A stretch of 49,712 bases of DNA from a bacterium (GCA_029978085.1 JAPOJV010000006.1:1-49712); one strand, 5' to 3'. Positions 35,574-45,119 are shown, numbered from the stretch's first letter. The notes: generated from the sequence alone by a model not told the origin. Numbers and translations are program-made.

Positions 35574-36157
35574 CGGCAGGCTGGACGACCGGCGCGATTC
35601 GCAGGCGAGCAGGTGTGGGCGATCGACGCCTGCTCGTCGTGAAGCTGGGGGGCAGCCTGCTCACGCGGCCGCAGTGGCCCGAGGAGCTCGAACTGCTCCT
35701 GCCCGGGCTTCAGCAACCGCTGCTCCTGATCATCGGCGGCGGAGCGGTCGTGGACGGCCTGCGAGCGATCGACGCTGAAGCACCGCAGCCCCCTGCTCTG
35801 ATGCATCGGCTGGCGATCGAGGCGATGCGGCTCACGGCGGCCATCGTCGCCGAATCACTCACGCTGCCGATCGTGACGACCGCAGATGACGCTCATGGGG
35901 CGGCGATTCTCGACGTCGCGACCTGGCTCACGATCCACGCTGCGCCACTGCCCGAAGACTGGAGCGTCACGAGTGATTCGCTCGCCGCGGCCGTCGCCGC
36001 CGCAGTCGATGCCGACCTGCTGCTGGTCAAGAGCGTGCCACCTCCAGCGGCGGCGAATGACCTCCAGGCACTGTCAGCTGCCGGCTGGGTCGACGAGGCG
36101 TTTCCGACGGCCGCACACGGAGTGGCCGGGATCGAGTGGGCCGCGCCGGCGCCCTAG
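35570..36157 (+). CDS. mfnE: Amino-acid-kinase family protein (MfnE-like)
   Basis: 195 aa from the GTG at 35570, overlapping the mfnF stop (GTGA). It has LLVVKLGGSLL with Lys25, and LLIIGGGAVVDGLRAID, both phosphate-binding motifs of the amino acid kinase superfamily. VTSDSLAAAVAAAVDADLLLVKS is the C-terminal half. MfnE phosphorylates aminomethylfuran phosphate to the diphosphate used by MfnF. It is short for the superfamily but matches this branch. The name depends on context as well as sequence. A family A repeat follows 18 bp after the stop. Confidence 0.72.
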   Translation: MTAGWTTGAIRRRAGVGDRRLLVVKLGGSLLTRPQWPEELELLLPGLQQPLLLIIGGGAVVDGLRAIDAEAPQPPALMHRLAIEAMRLTAAIVAESLTLPIVTTADDAHGAAILDVATWLTIHAAPLPEDWSVTSDSLAAAVAAAVDADLLLVKSVPPPAAANDLQALSAAGWVDEAFPTAAHGVAGIEWAAPAP

Positions 36158-36174
36158 ACGGTTGCCAACCAAAA

Positions 36175-36341
36175 CGCCGTGAGGGGCTGCCCATGCCCCA
36201 GGAGCCGGCGTTTGCCGCCGAGCGCAGGCAGGATGCCGAAGCGAAGGCGGCATCCGAGCGAGCGAAGGACAGGATGTCCGAAGCGAGCGTCCGGCGATGG
36301 GGCGTGGGTGGCCCCGAGCTCTCGCCGCAGGAGGTCGACCC
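36175..36341 (-). repeat. Interspersed repeat family A, copy 4 (inverted)
   Basis: CGCCGTGAGGGGCTGCCC to GAGGTCGACCCGC, the reverse complement of copy 1 with internal substitutions (for example CCAGGAGCC for CCGTCGCC). It occupies the convergent gap between mfnE and the DUF1598 gene. Confidence 0.8.
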
Positions 36342-36405
36342 GCGGAGGAGTAGACGGGCCTGCGGTGTTCAGACCGTGGGCCACATGCGGAGCATGTGGA
36401 CTACG
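36342..36405. repeat. Interspersed repeat family C, copy 2
   Basis: Hairpins GCGGT-GTTCAG-ACCGT (36362-36377) and CCACATGC-GGA-GCATGTGG (36381-36399). It is directly downstream of A copy 4 in the same relative orientation as the pair at 24528-24757. Confidence 0.8.
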
Positions 36406-36422
36406 GCGCGGAGCGGGTGAAC

Positions 36423-37781
36423 TCAGTCCCACCACACGCCCGTCTGCGGGCGGGCGGCGAGCGCAGCGGTCCGTTGTTCACCCAGGTCAGCGGCTGCCTG
36501 GGCATTGGCTGCGAACTGCCAGGGCTGGAATTGCACGCCGCCGGAGGCACTCAGCACCCAGGTGGTGCCCTTCTTGAGGCCGCTGGCCACGGTCGGCACC
36601 GTCTCGGGCACATCGTACGTGGGGAGCGGCACGGCCGTCGCATCGAGCAACGGTGCGAGATCGAGCCCTGCCCGGGCGTCGAGCTGCCGCCCCTTGATGA
36701 GCGCCGCCACGACGGCGAGATCGACGCAGTTCATGAGTTCGGCGAACACCGGCTGCTTCAGGGCCAGATCGTCGTAGTGGGCGGTCATCGCGTCACACCA
36801 CTTCTCGGCAACCTTGTCGGCGCGGCCTGCCCCGCGCTCGATACCGTTCTTGCTGAAAAGGTCGCTCTCGGTGAGGCACTTCATTCGGCGTCCGGAGAGC
36901 CGCCAGGCGAGCTCGTCGGCGTCGCGGGCGATCGGGTCATACTCGGCCTCGAGCCAGAAGCGGGGCAGCGATGCCGCCTGACCGCCCGCGGGCACCATCG
37001 ACAGGTAGCTCGGCAGCTGCCTCACGCCCGATGGCTCGAACCCCATGCCGATCCGCTTCATGCGGTAGTCCGCGGCCACGAGCACCTGGGCGAACCGGCT
37101 GTCGGCCGGCACGCCTCCCACGGTCACGGTCTGCAATCCCAACGCCTGCTCCATGCCGCGAAACAGCGGCTCAGGGTTGCCCATGACGGCCCGCTGCTTG
37201 GCAAGGAAGGCATCGAGCCGGGCGAGTCCGTCGCGGGTCGGATCGATCGAGCAGCGGATGCCCCCCGCCCGAGCACCGTCGATCGCCCGGAGCGCCACGA
37301 CGAAATCCTCGAACTGCAGGAGCGGCCGCTTGCTGACTGCGCCCACGATCGCACCCGCAGGCCCCACGACGGGCGTGTCGGCCGGGCCGACGAGCACGAT
37401 GTCGTGACGGTCGGGATCGACGAACACCGCCGTGATTTGTTGGAGGCCGCCCAGGAACACCACGTCGGACGGAACCGGCTTGCCGGCAGCGGCGGCATCA
37501 CGAACGGCGGCGGTCATGGCGGCCAGCGAGACCTTGCGCAGCGCACCGGCCTTCACGGCGTCGGCGTCAGCGAGGGCCGCACGGCGCTCTGCAGCCAGCG
37601 ACTCGACCGCTCGCGCATCGAGGTTTCGCACGATGCCATCGGCATCGATCGCGATCCCGCCGACCGCACCAAAGCCACCGCGACCAAACTGCCCGAAGGC
37701 ACTGCCACCGAGCGTGAGCGCCACGAGCACGGCGGCCGCTGCAGTCTGAAGGAGCGACTGAGATCCATCTCGGAGATACAT
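36423..37781 (-). CDS. Secreted DUF1598 family protein
   Basis: 452 aa. N-terminal signal peptide (AAAAVLVALTLGGSAFGQ) followed by a Gly-rich stretch. The body contains FLGGLQQITAVFVDPDRHDIVLVGPAD, GGIRCSIDPTRDGLARL and RMKRIGMGFEP, which I associate with DUF1598, a family found almost only in planctomycetes. Function unknown; it is expected in the periplasm-like space or outside. No metal or catalytic motif is apparent. It is divergent from the FHA gene with a 221-bp gap. Confidence 0.82.
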   Translation of the reverse strand: MYLRDGSQSLLQTAAAAVLVALTLGGSAFGQFGRGGFGAVGGIAIDADGIVRNLDARAVESLAAERRAALADADAVKAGALRKVSLAAMTAAVRDAAAAGKPVPSDVVFLGGLQQITAVFVDPDRHDIVLVGPADTPVVGPAGAIVGAVSKRPLLQFEDFVVALRAIDGARAGGIRCSIDPTRDGLARLDAFLAKQRAVMGNPEPLFRGMEQALGLQTVTVGGVPADSRFAQVLVAADYRMKRIGMGFEPSGVRQLPSYLSMVPAGGQAASLPRFWLEAEYDPIARDADELAWRLSGRRMKCLTESDLFSKNGIERGAGRADKVAEKWCDAMTAHYDDLALKQPVFAELMNCVDLAVVAALIKGRQLDARAGLDLAPLLDATAVPLPTYDVPETVPTVASGLKKGTTWVLSASGGVQFQPWQFAANAQAAADLGEQRTAALAARPQTGVWWD

Positions 37782-38002
37782 AATCGGGCCCCTGCGTGCG
37801 GTTACGACCGATCCATAAATCGGACTCTGATGCTAGTTGCCGGCGAAATCCCCGGCAAACCCGGTTCTCACGAGAAAACAGGCAATCTGGGCCCCTTCCC
37901 CCGTCGGCCCCTCGCCAACCCCGCGGGCCTCGATCATGATTCGGGATGGAGTCGCCTTCACGTGTCCCCTCATCCGTCCGCTCGAGCGGACGCCGCGCCG
38001 CG

Positions 38003-39349
38003 ATGGATCACACCCCGCCACCGGCCTTCCTGGTCGTGAACGACCCGATCATGGGCCGGAGCATCGGCCAGCTCACGCCCGGCCAGCACATCGCCATCGG
38101 ACGAGCACCCACCAACGCGATCGTGATCCACGACGAGCGGGCCAGCCGGTTCCATGCCGAGGTCTTCCCTACCTCCCGCGGCTGGATGGTTCGCGACCTC
38201 CAGAGCCGCAACAGCACCCAGGTCAACGGACAGACGATCTCATCCGATCATCTGCTCGCCTCTGGCGACACGATCACGATCGGGAATGCCACGCTCGTTT
38301 ATGGTGAAGGCGACACGCCGACTGCGCAGACCGTCTCGGCGGAGCGGCCGGCGGCGGCTGCCCCACCATCACCTCTTCCGCCGGCACGTCGGCATGCGGA
38401 TGCAGGAAGCCCGATGGTCGGCCGCAGCGGCGTGATCCAGGCCATCCGCGAGCAGATCGAGCGGGTCGCCGGAACCAAGGCGACGGTGCTCGTCCGTGGT
38501 GAGAGCGGCTCGGGCAAGGAGCTCGTGGGCCATGCCATCCACGAGGCCAGCGATCGCCGTGGCGGCCCCTTCGTCTGTCTCAACTGCGCCGCCTTGTCTG
38601 AAACGCTCCTGGAGAGCGAGCTGTTCGGCCACGAGAAAGGCGCCTTCACCGGCGCGACCGACCGCAAGATCGGCAAGTTCGAGGCCGCACACGGCGGCAC
38701 GCTCGTGCTCGACGAGATCGGCGAGATGAGCCAGGCGATCCAGGCCAAATTCCTTCGCGTGCTGGAGGGACATCCGTTCGAGCGGGTCGGCGGCAGCACG
38801 CGGGTGCAGGTCGACGTGCGGGTGGTGGCCGCCACGAACCGCGACCTCGAGGCAGCCGTCACCGCGGGCACCTTTCGCCGCGACCTCTACTTCCGGCTCA
38901 AGGTGGTCGAAATCCTCGTGCCGCCGCTCCGCCGCCGGCCCGAAGACATCGCCGTGCTGGCGACGCATTTTCTGGAGCGATTCGCCGCCGAGACCGGCCG
39001 TCGGCTGCGCGGCTTCACCCCCGCCGCGCTCGAGGCGCTCGAGGCCTACCCCTGGCCGGGCAACATCCGCGAACTCCGCAACTGCGTGGAGCGGGCGGTC
39101 GTGCTCGCCCAGCGGGAATGGATCGACGTCGACGACGTGGCCCTCACACAGCTCCCTGTGGCCGGCGACACGGGGAAGGCCCCGCAGTCCGCAGGCCCCT
39201 TCACGCCGATGTCGATCGACGAAATGGAGCGGCGGCACGTGCTGGCCACGCTCGAGGCCGTCGGCGGCAACAAGACGAAGGCCGCGGCCATCCTCGGCAT
39301 CGAGCGGTCCACGCTCGACCGCAAGCTCGCGAAGTGGGCGCGAGTGTAG
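38003..39349 (+). CDS. FHA-domain sigma54-dependent transcriptional activator
   Basis: 448 aa from the ATG at 38003. Residues ~25-105 are an FHA phosphothreonine-binding domain ([29 protein letters not shown]). Residues ~137-365 are the AAA+ sigma54-activation domain: GESGSGKE (Walker A), GAFTGA (sigma54 contact loop), LVLDEIGEM (Walker B) and [15 protein letters not shown]. The C terminus has a Fis-type helix-turn-helix ([20 protein letters not shown]). A Ser/Thr kinase signal read through FHA would replace the usual receiver domain, which fits the kinase-rich planctomycetes. Its target genes cannot be told. Confidence 0.95.
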   Translation: MDHTPPPAFLVVNDPIMGRSIGQLTPGQHIAIGRAPTNAIVIHDERASRFHAEVFPTSRGWMVRDLQSRNSTQVNGQTISSDHLLASGDTITIGNATLVYGEGDTPTAQTVSAERPAAAAPPSPLPPARRHADAGSPMVGRSGVIQAIREQIERVAGTKATVLVRGESGSGKELVGHAIHEASDRRGGPFVCLNCAALSETLLESELFGHEKGAFTGATDRKIGKFEAAHGGTLVLDEIGEMSQAIQAKFLRVLEGHPFERVGGSTRVQVDVRVVAATNRDLEAAVTAGTFRRDLYFRLKVVEILVPPLRRRPEDIAVLATHFLERFAAETGRRLRGFTPAALEALEAYPWPGNIRELRNCVERAVVLAQREWIDVDDVALTQLPVAGDTGKAPQSAGPFTPMSIDEMERRHVLATLEAVGGNKTKAAAILGIERSTLDRKLAKWARV

Positions 39350-39362
39350 GCGTTCGAGGCGC

Positions 39363-39480
39363 GCCGGCTCGGGGGCGGTACAAGTCTCGTCGCGGGGACC
39401 TCGAAGACTCGGTCCAATGCTCCTCGAGCTTGCACCGACCCCCTCGCCTTCCCGCGCGCGGGCGAGGGGATCGAGCCGGC
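39363..39480 (+). repeat. Interspersed repeat family B, copy 2, with 9-bp inverted ends
   Basis: It begins GCCGGCTCG (39363-39371) and ends CGAGCCGGC (39472-39480), perfect inverted ends. Inside are GGACC-TCGAAGACTC-GGTCC and, near the right end, CCCCTCGCC/GGCGAGGGG. It lies between the convergent FHA and NYN genes. Confidence 0.85.
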
Positions 39481-39481
39481 G

Positions 39482-39970
39482 TCACATGTCGAAGTACTTT
39501 TTCCAGTATTCGACGTCGGCGGGGGTTGGCGCGGCGGGCTTTTCGTCGGCGGCCCGGTGGGTGCGGCGGCGGCGGTCGGCGGGGGGGGCGGCGGGGAGCC
39601 ACTCTTCGCATGAGACGGCCTTGGCGCGACGGCGGCGGGCGGCGGCCTGGAGCCGGCGGTCGCTCGACACCACGACGAGATGAGACGGCGCTGTGTCGTC
39701 TTCGACGAGTTCCTCGATCAGCGTGTCGGCATCGGGATATTCGCGGGCGAACCACACGCGGATGCCACGGTGGACGAGCCGACCGGGCAGGCCGTCGGGC
39801 GCCCGGGCCGCGTCGAACACGACGATCGTGTCGGCGGCATGGTCGTCGAGCAGTTCGCACAGCAAGTCGAGCAGCGCCACCCGCGACTGCTCGAAGCCGC
39901 GGGGGCCGCGTTCGGCCCCGAACACCCCCGACGCATGCAGGAGGTTGTAGCCGTCGATGATGAGGGTCAT
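39482..39970 (-). CDS. NYN-domain (YacP-like) nuclease
   Basis: 162 aa from the ATG at 39970, giving the standard N terminus MTLIIDGYNLLHASGVFG. Asp and Asn here, with Asp in TIVVFDAARAPDG and Asp in VVSSDRRLQAAARR, form the acidic PIN-like active site of NYN/YacP RNases, the Bacillus homologue being Rae1. The C terminus is basic and disordered, ending VEYWKKYFDM. It is third in an apparent operon, 10 bp after pyrC. Confidence 0.85.
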   Translation of the reverse strand: MTLIIDGYNLLHASGVFGAERGPRGFEQSRVALLDLLCELLDDHAADTIVVFDAARAPDGLPGRLVHRGIRVWFAREYPDADTLIEELVEDDTAPSHLVVVSSDRRLQAAARRRRAKAVSCEEWLPAAPPADRRRRTHRAADEKPAAPTPADVEYWKKYFDM

Positions 39971-39980
39971 GAGCGAGGGC

Positions 39981-41270
39981 TCACCCCAGCCGATATTTGA
40001 CGCGGCCACCCACGATCGTGGCGACCGCCCTGCCCCGCAGCGTCCACCCATGGAACGGCGAGTTGATGCTCTTCGACCGGAACGTATTGATGTCGACCTG
40101 CCACGACCGCTCGGGATCGATGAGCGTGATGTCGGCCACCGCTCCGGGCCGGAGCGTGCCGCGGTTGATACCCAGGATCCGGGCCGGCAGCGTGCTGAGC
40201 GCCTCGATGAGCCGCGGCCAGCCGATGCGGCCGGTGGCCACGAGCCGGGTCACCGACAGCCCCACGGCCGTCTCCAGGCCGAGGATGCCGAACGGCGCCC
40301 GGTCGAGCTCCAGCATCTTCTTCTCACGGGCGTGCGGCGCGTGGTCGGTCGCGATGCAGTCGATCGTGCCGTCGACGAGTCCCTCGATGATCGCCTCGAC
40401 GTCGGCGGCCGTCCGCAAGGGCGGGCTCATCTTGTAGTTCGAGTCGAAGCCCCGCAGGCTCTCGTCGGTGAGCGTGAAGTGGTGCGGGCAGGCCTCCGCG
40501 GTGACGCGGACGCCCCGCCGCTTGGCGTCGCGAATGAGCGCCACCCCCCCGGCGGTCGAGACGTGCATCACGTGCAGCCGGCCGCCGGTGGCCTCGGTGA
40601 GGATGATGTCGCGGCCGATCATCACGTCTTCGGCGGCCGCGGGCATGCCGGGCAGGCCGAGGAGGAGCGACACGAGCCCCTCGTTCATCACGCCGCCGCG
40701 GGAGAGTTCGAGCACCTCCTCGTGGGCGAGGATCGGTTTGTCAAACATGCGGCAGTATTCGAGGGCCCGCCGCATGAGTTCGGCGTCGTAGACGGGCGCC
40801 CCGTCGTCGCTGAACGCCACCGCCCCGGCCTCGACGAGCCGGCCGATCTCCGCCAGTTCCTTCCCCTCGCGGCCGCGGCTCACGCAGGCGACCACGAACA
40901 CGTTGCACGTGTCGGCCCGAGCCGCCTTCTGATGGATGAACTCCACCGCCGCCTGCGTGTCGATCGGCGGCTCGGTGTTCGGGATGCACGCGACGCTCGT
41001 GAAGCCACCGGCCAGGGCGGCTTGCGTGCCGGTCTCGATCGTCTCGTCTTCCTCGCGGCCCGGCTCACGCAGGTGCACGTGCATGTCAACGAGGCCGGGC
41101 GCGACGATCAGCCCGCTGGCTTCGATCGTCTCGTCGGCTCGGCCCAAGGCCTGGCCCCCTTCGTGGCCGATCGACACCACGAGCCCGTCGCGGACGAGCA
41201 CGTCGTCGATGCGGTCGATGTTCTGGGCCGGGTCGATCACCCTGCCGCCGCGAATGAGAAGCGTGGCCAT
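39981..41270 (-). CDS. pyrC: Dihydroorotase (PyrC, class I)
   Basis: 429 aa from the ATG at 41270; AGGAAAGGAT lies upstream. It closes carbamoyl aspartate to dihydroorotate in pyrimidine synthesis. Metal motif DMHVHLREPG (His64, His66), substrate loop FTSVACIPNTEPP, CPHHFTLTD, and ATDHAPHAREKK with the catalytic Asp are all present. This is the longer bacterial type that often associates with PyrB. The start codon overlaps the pyrB stop by one base (TGATG), implying translational coupling. Confidence 0.97.
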   Translation of the reverse strand: MATLLIRGGRVIDPAQNIDRIDDVLVRDGLVVSIGHEGGQALGRADETIEASGLIVAPGLVDMHVHLREPGREEDETIETGTQAALAGGFTSVACIPNTEPPIDTQAAVEFIHQKAARADTCNVFVVACVSRGREGKELAEIGRLVEAGAVAFSDDGAPVYDAELMRRALEYCRMFDKPILAHEEVLELSRGGVMNEGLVSLLLGLPGMPAAAEDVMIGRDIILTEATGGRLHVMHVSTAGGVALIRDAKRRGVRVTAEACPHHFTLTDESLRGFDSNYKMSPPLRTAADVEAIIEGLVDGTIDCIATDHAPHAREKKMLELDRAPFGILGLETAVGLSVTRLVATGRIGWPRLIEALSTLPARILGINRGTLRPGAVADITLIDPERSWQVDINTFRSKSINSPFHGWTLRGRAVATIVGGRVKYRLG

Positions 41271-42271
41271 CAGACGATCCTTTCCTGTCGGGCGCTGGAG
41301 CCGCCGGCCGAGCCGCCACGCGGACCGCAGAGCAGCCAGAGCACGGCCATCCGCACGGCCAGCCCGTTGGTCACCTGGTCGAGAATAAGCGATTGCCCAC
41401 AGTCGGCCACCTCGGCCGTGACCTCGACGCCGCGATTGATCGGGCCGGGAGCGAGGATGAGCAGGTCGGGCTTCGCCCGCCGCAGCCGCTCGCCCGTCAT
41501 CGCATAGAGGTGGGCATATTCCCGCACCGACGGAAACGGCCGGGTGTTCTGCCGCTCGAACTGGATTCGCAGCAGATTGAGCACGTCGCACCGCGGGATG
41601 ATCGCGTCGAGGTCGTGCGAGACCTCTACGCCGATCTCCCGCCAGCGATCCGATACGAGCGTCGGGGGGCCACAGAGGATCACGTGGGCACCGAGCTTCA
41701 TCAGTCCCCAGAGGTTGGAGCGGGCGGTCCGGCTGTGGGAGATGTCGCCCACGAGCCCCACCGTCACGCCCTTGAGATCACCCCGTCGCTCGCGGATCGA
41801 GAAGATGTCGAGCAGGCCCTGGGTCGGATGCTCGTGCGGACCGTCACCGGCGTTGATCACACCGACATCGAGATACTGCGCCAGCAGATGCGGCGTACCG
41901 GGCGTGGCATGCCGCACCACGACGGCGTCGATCCCCATCGCCTCCAGATTCTTCGCCGTGTCGATGAACGACTCCCCCTTCGACAGGCTGCTCGAAGCGG
42001 CCGTGAAGTCGACCACGTCGGCCCCGAGGCGACGGGCCGCCAGCGAGAAGCTCGTGCGGGTGCGGGTGGAGTTCTCGAAGAACAAATTGACGACCGTGCG
42101 GCCGCTGAGCAGGGCGAGCTTCGTGCGACAGCCGTCGGTCGCCTCCTTGAAGAGGGCCGCGGTGTCGAGCAGGAGCCGCACCTCATCGGGCGTGAGCCGC
42201 TCGAGGTCGAGCAGGTGCCGATGCTGCCATTGGGGGGGAACCGACTGCCGGTCGAATGTCGCCGCAGGCAT
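41270..42271 (-). CDS. pyrB: Aspartate carbamoyltransferase catalytic subunit
   Basis: 333 aa from the ATG at 42271; the open frame continues upstream but lacks family sequence. It condenses carbamoyl phosphate with aspartate. [12 protein letters not shown] (residues ~65-76) is the carbamoyl-phosphate loop; [33 protein letters not shown] and [10 protein letters not shown] (aspartate-side PxNRG-type loop) follow. No pyrI or pyrR is next to it. First gene of a pyrB-pyrC-NYN unit. The C terminus ([15 protein letters not shown]) is a short extension. Confidence 0.97.
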   Translation of the reverse strand: MPAATFDRQSVPPQWQHRHLLDLERLTPDEVRLLLDTAALFKEATDGCRTKLALLSGRTVVNLFFENSTRTRTSFSLAARRLGADVVDFTAASSSLSKGESFIDTAKNLEAMGIDAVVVRHATPGTPHLLAQYLDVGVINAGDGPHEHPTQGLLDIFSIRERRGDLKGVTVGLVGDISHSRTARSNLWGLMKLGAHVILCGPPTLVSDRWREIGVEVSHDLDAIIPRCDVLNLLRIQFERQNTRPFPSVREYAHLYAMTGERLRRAKPDLLILAPGPINRGVEVTAEVADCGQSLILDQVTNGLAVRMAVLWLLCGPRGGSAGGSSARQERIV

Positions 42272-42504
42272 GGGCTGCACTTTCCTCACGCAATCTGAAC
42301 ACGAACTGAACACGTCCGCGGGGCCGAAGTCTAGCAGAACACCGCAGTTTGCCACGGCCACGGCCGCAACCGGCCCGCACGGCCTCCTGCCCCGCCGCTG
42401 GCCTTGTCGCGGCGGTTCGGGCACTTCTATCCTCCGCCCCGTGTAGGTCCTGTTTCGGGGAAGCACGCCCGGCCATTTCGCCGGCGGGCCAACCGCTCTT
42501 GGCG

Positions 42505-43572
42505 ATGCATCATATGACACCCTGCCTCCGCGGCTTCCCGATTCCGCTGCTCGCGATCGCTCTGGCCACGATGCTCACGGGGGTGACCGGCTGCACGTCG
42601 GCGCTGACCACCGCGTCGCTCCGAGGTCTCCCCTGGGACACCGCCGACAAACAGGCGGACGTCGCCGACGAAACGGCCGCCGTTGCCGCCGACAGCGACT
42701 CGAAGGAGACGGACGAGACCGAGGCTCCCGTCGATCACGACGCCAGACGGGCGGCAGCCATCGAGGAGGCGATCGCCCGACTCTCCAAGGTGGGCAGCCT
42801 CGACGAACAGACGCAGGCCACACTGATGGCCACGCTGCAGAACACGGCGACTGAGGACTGGCCCGTCGTCGTCGCCGAATTCGCGACTGCGCTCACCAAA
42901 GCCGGCACCGAGACCACCGCCGCCCACGTCGTCGCCAAGGTCGACATCGCGGCCCCGGTCCCGGTATCCGCCCCCGTTCCATCCCCCTCCCCTGATGCGA
43001 CTCCCGAGCCGGCCCCCGCGAGCGAACCGGCGGCCGCACCGGAACCACTCGCCGCGGCCACCGACATCACAGTCGCGCCGACCGCTGATCCCGATGCCTC
43101 TCCGGCCCCCGAACCGGCCGAGACTGCAGACGTGCCCCCAGCGAGTGCACCTCCGACCGTTGCCGAGCCCGCCCCCGGCGTCTCGATACGCACCGCCTGC
43201 TTCGCCTCGCGGGTGCAGGCCTGGGGCGTGTTCGACCGGTTTCCAGCCGACCGCTTCTCGCCGGGCCAGGAAGTGATCGTCTACGTGGAACTCGACGACC
43301 TCGCGGCCACGACCGCCGCGGATGGCCACACCACCTGCATCGATGCCGCACTCCGGCTCGTCGCAGCCGACGGCCGCACGCTCAGCGACTGGAATTTCGA
43401 GCCGATCGCCGAGACCTGCGCGAGTCGCCGCCGCGACTACTTCGCCCGGTTCGTCGTGAGGATTCCAGAGACGGCCGCCGCCGGTCGCGGCCACGTCGCC
43501 CTCACCGTCACCGACACGCTCGCCGGCAAGACCGTCGAAACGACGCTGCCGCTCGAAATCACCGCCGACTGA
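42505..43572 (+). CDS. Putative lipoprotein with Pro/Ala-rich linker
   Basis: 355 aa; ATG 42514 is an alternative that shortens it by three residues. The signal ([17 protein letters not shown]) ends in a lipobox, so Cys30 should be lipidated. Residues ~45-155 are acidic and helical, ~155-235 a Pro/Ala/Glu-rich spacer, and ~235-355 a beta-rich globular domain ([47 protein letters not shown]). The layout suggests an envelope-anchored domain held away from the membrane. The end domain resembles bacterial adhesive or sensing domains, but I cannot name it. Confidence 0.75.
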   Translation: MHHMTPCLRGFPIPLLAIALATMLTGVTGCTSALTTASLRGLPWDTADKQADVADETAAVAADSDSKETDETEAPVDHDARRAAAIEEAIARLSKVGSLDEQTQATLMATLQNTATEDWPVVVAEFATALTKAGTETTAAHVVAKVDIAAPVPVSAPVPSPSPDATPEPAPASEPAAAPEPLAAATDITVAPTADPDASPAPEPAETADVPPASAPPTVAEPAPGVSIRTACFASRVQAWGVFDRFPADRFSPGQEVIVYVELDDLAATTAADGHTTCIDAALRLVAADGRTLSDWNFEPIAETCASRRRDYFARFVVRIPETAAAGRGHVALTVTDTLAGKTVETTLPLEITAD

Positions 43573-43610
43573 CCGCACGCTTCACGGTCACGCTGACTTC
43601 ATATGTCAAG

Positions 43611-43703
43611 CGGGTAGGCGAAGGGGTCGGTGCAAGCTCGAGGAGCGTTTGAACCGAGTCTTCGAGGTTCCGCGACGCGACTTGTACCGCCCCGGAGCCG
43701 GCG
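43611..43703 (-). repeat. Interspersed repeat family B, copy 3 (inverted)
   Basis: On the minus strand it reads GCCGGCTCCGGGGCGGTACA through to CCCCTTCGCCTACCCGC. Its core hairpin is GAACC-TCGAAGACTC-GGTTC, with a G-C pair of copies 1 and 2 replaced by A-T. It occupies the left half of the gap 43573-43857; the rest (43704-43857) shows no clear feature. Confidence 0.82.
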
Positions 43704-43857
43704 GCCACGGACAAGCGGATTCCCTCAAGCCAGTCCGGCAAACTGTCTGCCGTCGTTTCGTCGCATGTTTTCCGACTGACGACGAACGTTCGTGACCGGC
43801 ACGCCATTCCGCTCCTACTCTCTCTCGACCGTTCGTCCACGAGAGAGGTTCAGGGCG

Positions 43858-44457
43858 ATGCAGACCCAGCCGCAGGTGTCGTTCGACGATCTTCCAGTGG
43901 ACGAGTCGGTCCGCGCCGCGGTCCTCGACCACGTGAGCCAGCTCGAGCGGCTCTCTGACCGAATCACCGGCTGCCACGTCGTGATCGCCCAGCCGCACCG
44001 GCATCATCGCGAGGGGCGGCTCTATTCGGTGCGGGTCGATCTCGTGGTTCCCGGCGGCGAGATCGTCGTCAATCGCGATCACCATCTCGACCATGCGCAC
44101 GAAGACGTCTACGTCGCGGTCCGCGACGCGTTTCTCGCCGCCCGCCGCCGGCTCGAAGATCATGCGCGCCGCATGCGCGGCGCCGAGAAATCACACGTCC
44201 CGCGGGCCCACGGTCGGATCGCCCAACTCTTTCCGCTGCAGGGCTACGGCTTCATCGAGACGCCCGACGGCCGGGAGATCTACTTTCACCGCAACGCGAT
44301 CTCCGATCACGACTTCCATATCGTCGACATCGGAAGCCCGGTCTATTTCAGCGAGGAGGAAGGGGACGACGGGCCGCAGGCCCTGGCGGTGCAGCTCGTT
44401 CACCCCCATCGCCACGTGCTCCATGAGGGAGCGTCACCCGAAGGGGAAGCTCCATGA
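43858..44457 (+). CDS. HPF/RaiA-like ribosome-associated protein with C-terminal cold-shock domain
   Basis: 199 aa. Residues 1-~105 match the S30AE (hibernation factor) fold (VSFDDLPVDESVRAAVLDHV, YSVRVDLVVPGGEIVVNRD, DVYVAVRDAFLAARRRLED). Residues ~118-185 form a CspA-like domain (HGRIAQLFPLQGYGFIETPD, EIYFHRNAI) with the RNP-type aromatic residues. This S30AE-CSD layout is known in bacteria and suggests binding to ribosomes or RNA in stress. Its stop overlaps the hydrolase start by 4 bp, placing it first in a three-gene unit. Confidence 0.88.
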   Translation: MQTQPQVSFDDLPVDESVRAAVLDHVSQLERLSDRITGCHVVIAQPHRHHREGRLYSVRVDLVVPGGEIVVNRDHHLDHAHEDVYVAVRDAFLAARRRLEDHARRMRGAEKSHVPRAHGRIAQLFPLQGYGFIETPDGREIYFHRNAISDHDFHIVDIGSPVYFSEEEGDDGPQALAVQLVHPHRHVLHEGASPEGEAP

Positions 44458-45119
44458 CGCTCGTCAATGCGATCGAATCGTTCGACGTGTCCATTCCGGC
44501 CACCAGTGCCGAGGGGGGGCAGATTCGGCTGCCCGGCACGCTCTGCCTGCCGGCGCCGCCGACGGGCCTCGTCCTCTTCGCCCACGGCAGCGGGTCGAGC
44601 CGGCACAGCCCCCGCAACGCCTTCGTCGCCTCGGTGCTCAACGAGTCGTGGCTCGGCACGCTGCTCTTCGACCTGCTCACCGAGCAGGAAGCTACCGACC
44701 GGGTCAACGTGTTCGACGTCGGCCTGCTGGCGGAGCGGCTGCTCGCTGCGATCCGGTTCGTCGGTGAACTCGAGCACACGCGACACCTGCCGATCGGCCT
44801 CTTCGGCGCGAGCACCGGCGCGGCCGCCGCACTGGTCGCGGCCGCCCGCGAGCCCAAGGTTGGGGCCGTCGTGTCGCGGGGCGGCCGGCCCGACCTCGCC
44901 GGCCGCAAGCTGCGGGCCGTGCGGGTGCCCACGCTGCTCATTGTCGGTGAACTCGACACCGACGTGCTGGCACTCAACGAGCAGGCCTCGGCGCTCCTCG
45001 ACTGCGAGAAGCGGCTGGCTGTCGTTCCGGGCGCGACGCATCTCTTCGAGGAGCCCGGCACGCTCGACGAGGCCGCCCGGCTCGCCGCCGAGTGGTTTGC
45101 CAAGCACCTGCACGAGTGA
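44454..45119 (+). CDS. Alpha/beta hydrolase (dienelactone-hydrolase-like)
   Basis: 221 aa. The nucleophile elbow GASTGAAA (Ser120) follows LPIGLF. The acid is probably the Asp in LIVGELDTDV and the His is in PGATHLFEE, completing a Ser-Asp-His triad. LVLFAHGSGSSRHSPRN supplies the oxyanion loop. It starts inside the upstream HPF-CSD gene (4-bp overlap) and is 34 bp from the phosphoribosyltransferase gene. The substrate is unknown. This hydrolase plus phosphoribosyltransferase pairing recurs in stress-type gene sets. Confidence 0.88.
   Translation: MTLVNAIESFDVSIPATSAEGGQIRLPGTLCLPAPPTGLVLFAHGSGSSRHSPRNAFVASVLNESWLGTLLFDLLTEQEATDRVNVFDVGLLAERLLAAIRFVGELEHTRHLPIGLFGASTGAAAALVAAAREPKVGAVVSRGGRPDLAGRKLRAVRVPTLLIVGELDTDVLALNEQASALLDCEKRLAVVPGATHLFEEPGTLDEAARLAAEWFAKHLHE

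Noticed and set aside
39441-39469. Intrinsic terminator after the FHA gene
   Set aside because: The stem CCCCTCGCC/GGCGAGGGG is strong but no T run follows on either strand; it is treated as part of repeat B.
43795-43815. Sigma54-type promoter before the HPF-CSD gene
   Set aside because: GGCAC is present but the GC of the -12 element is not at the right distance.
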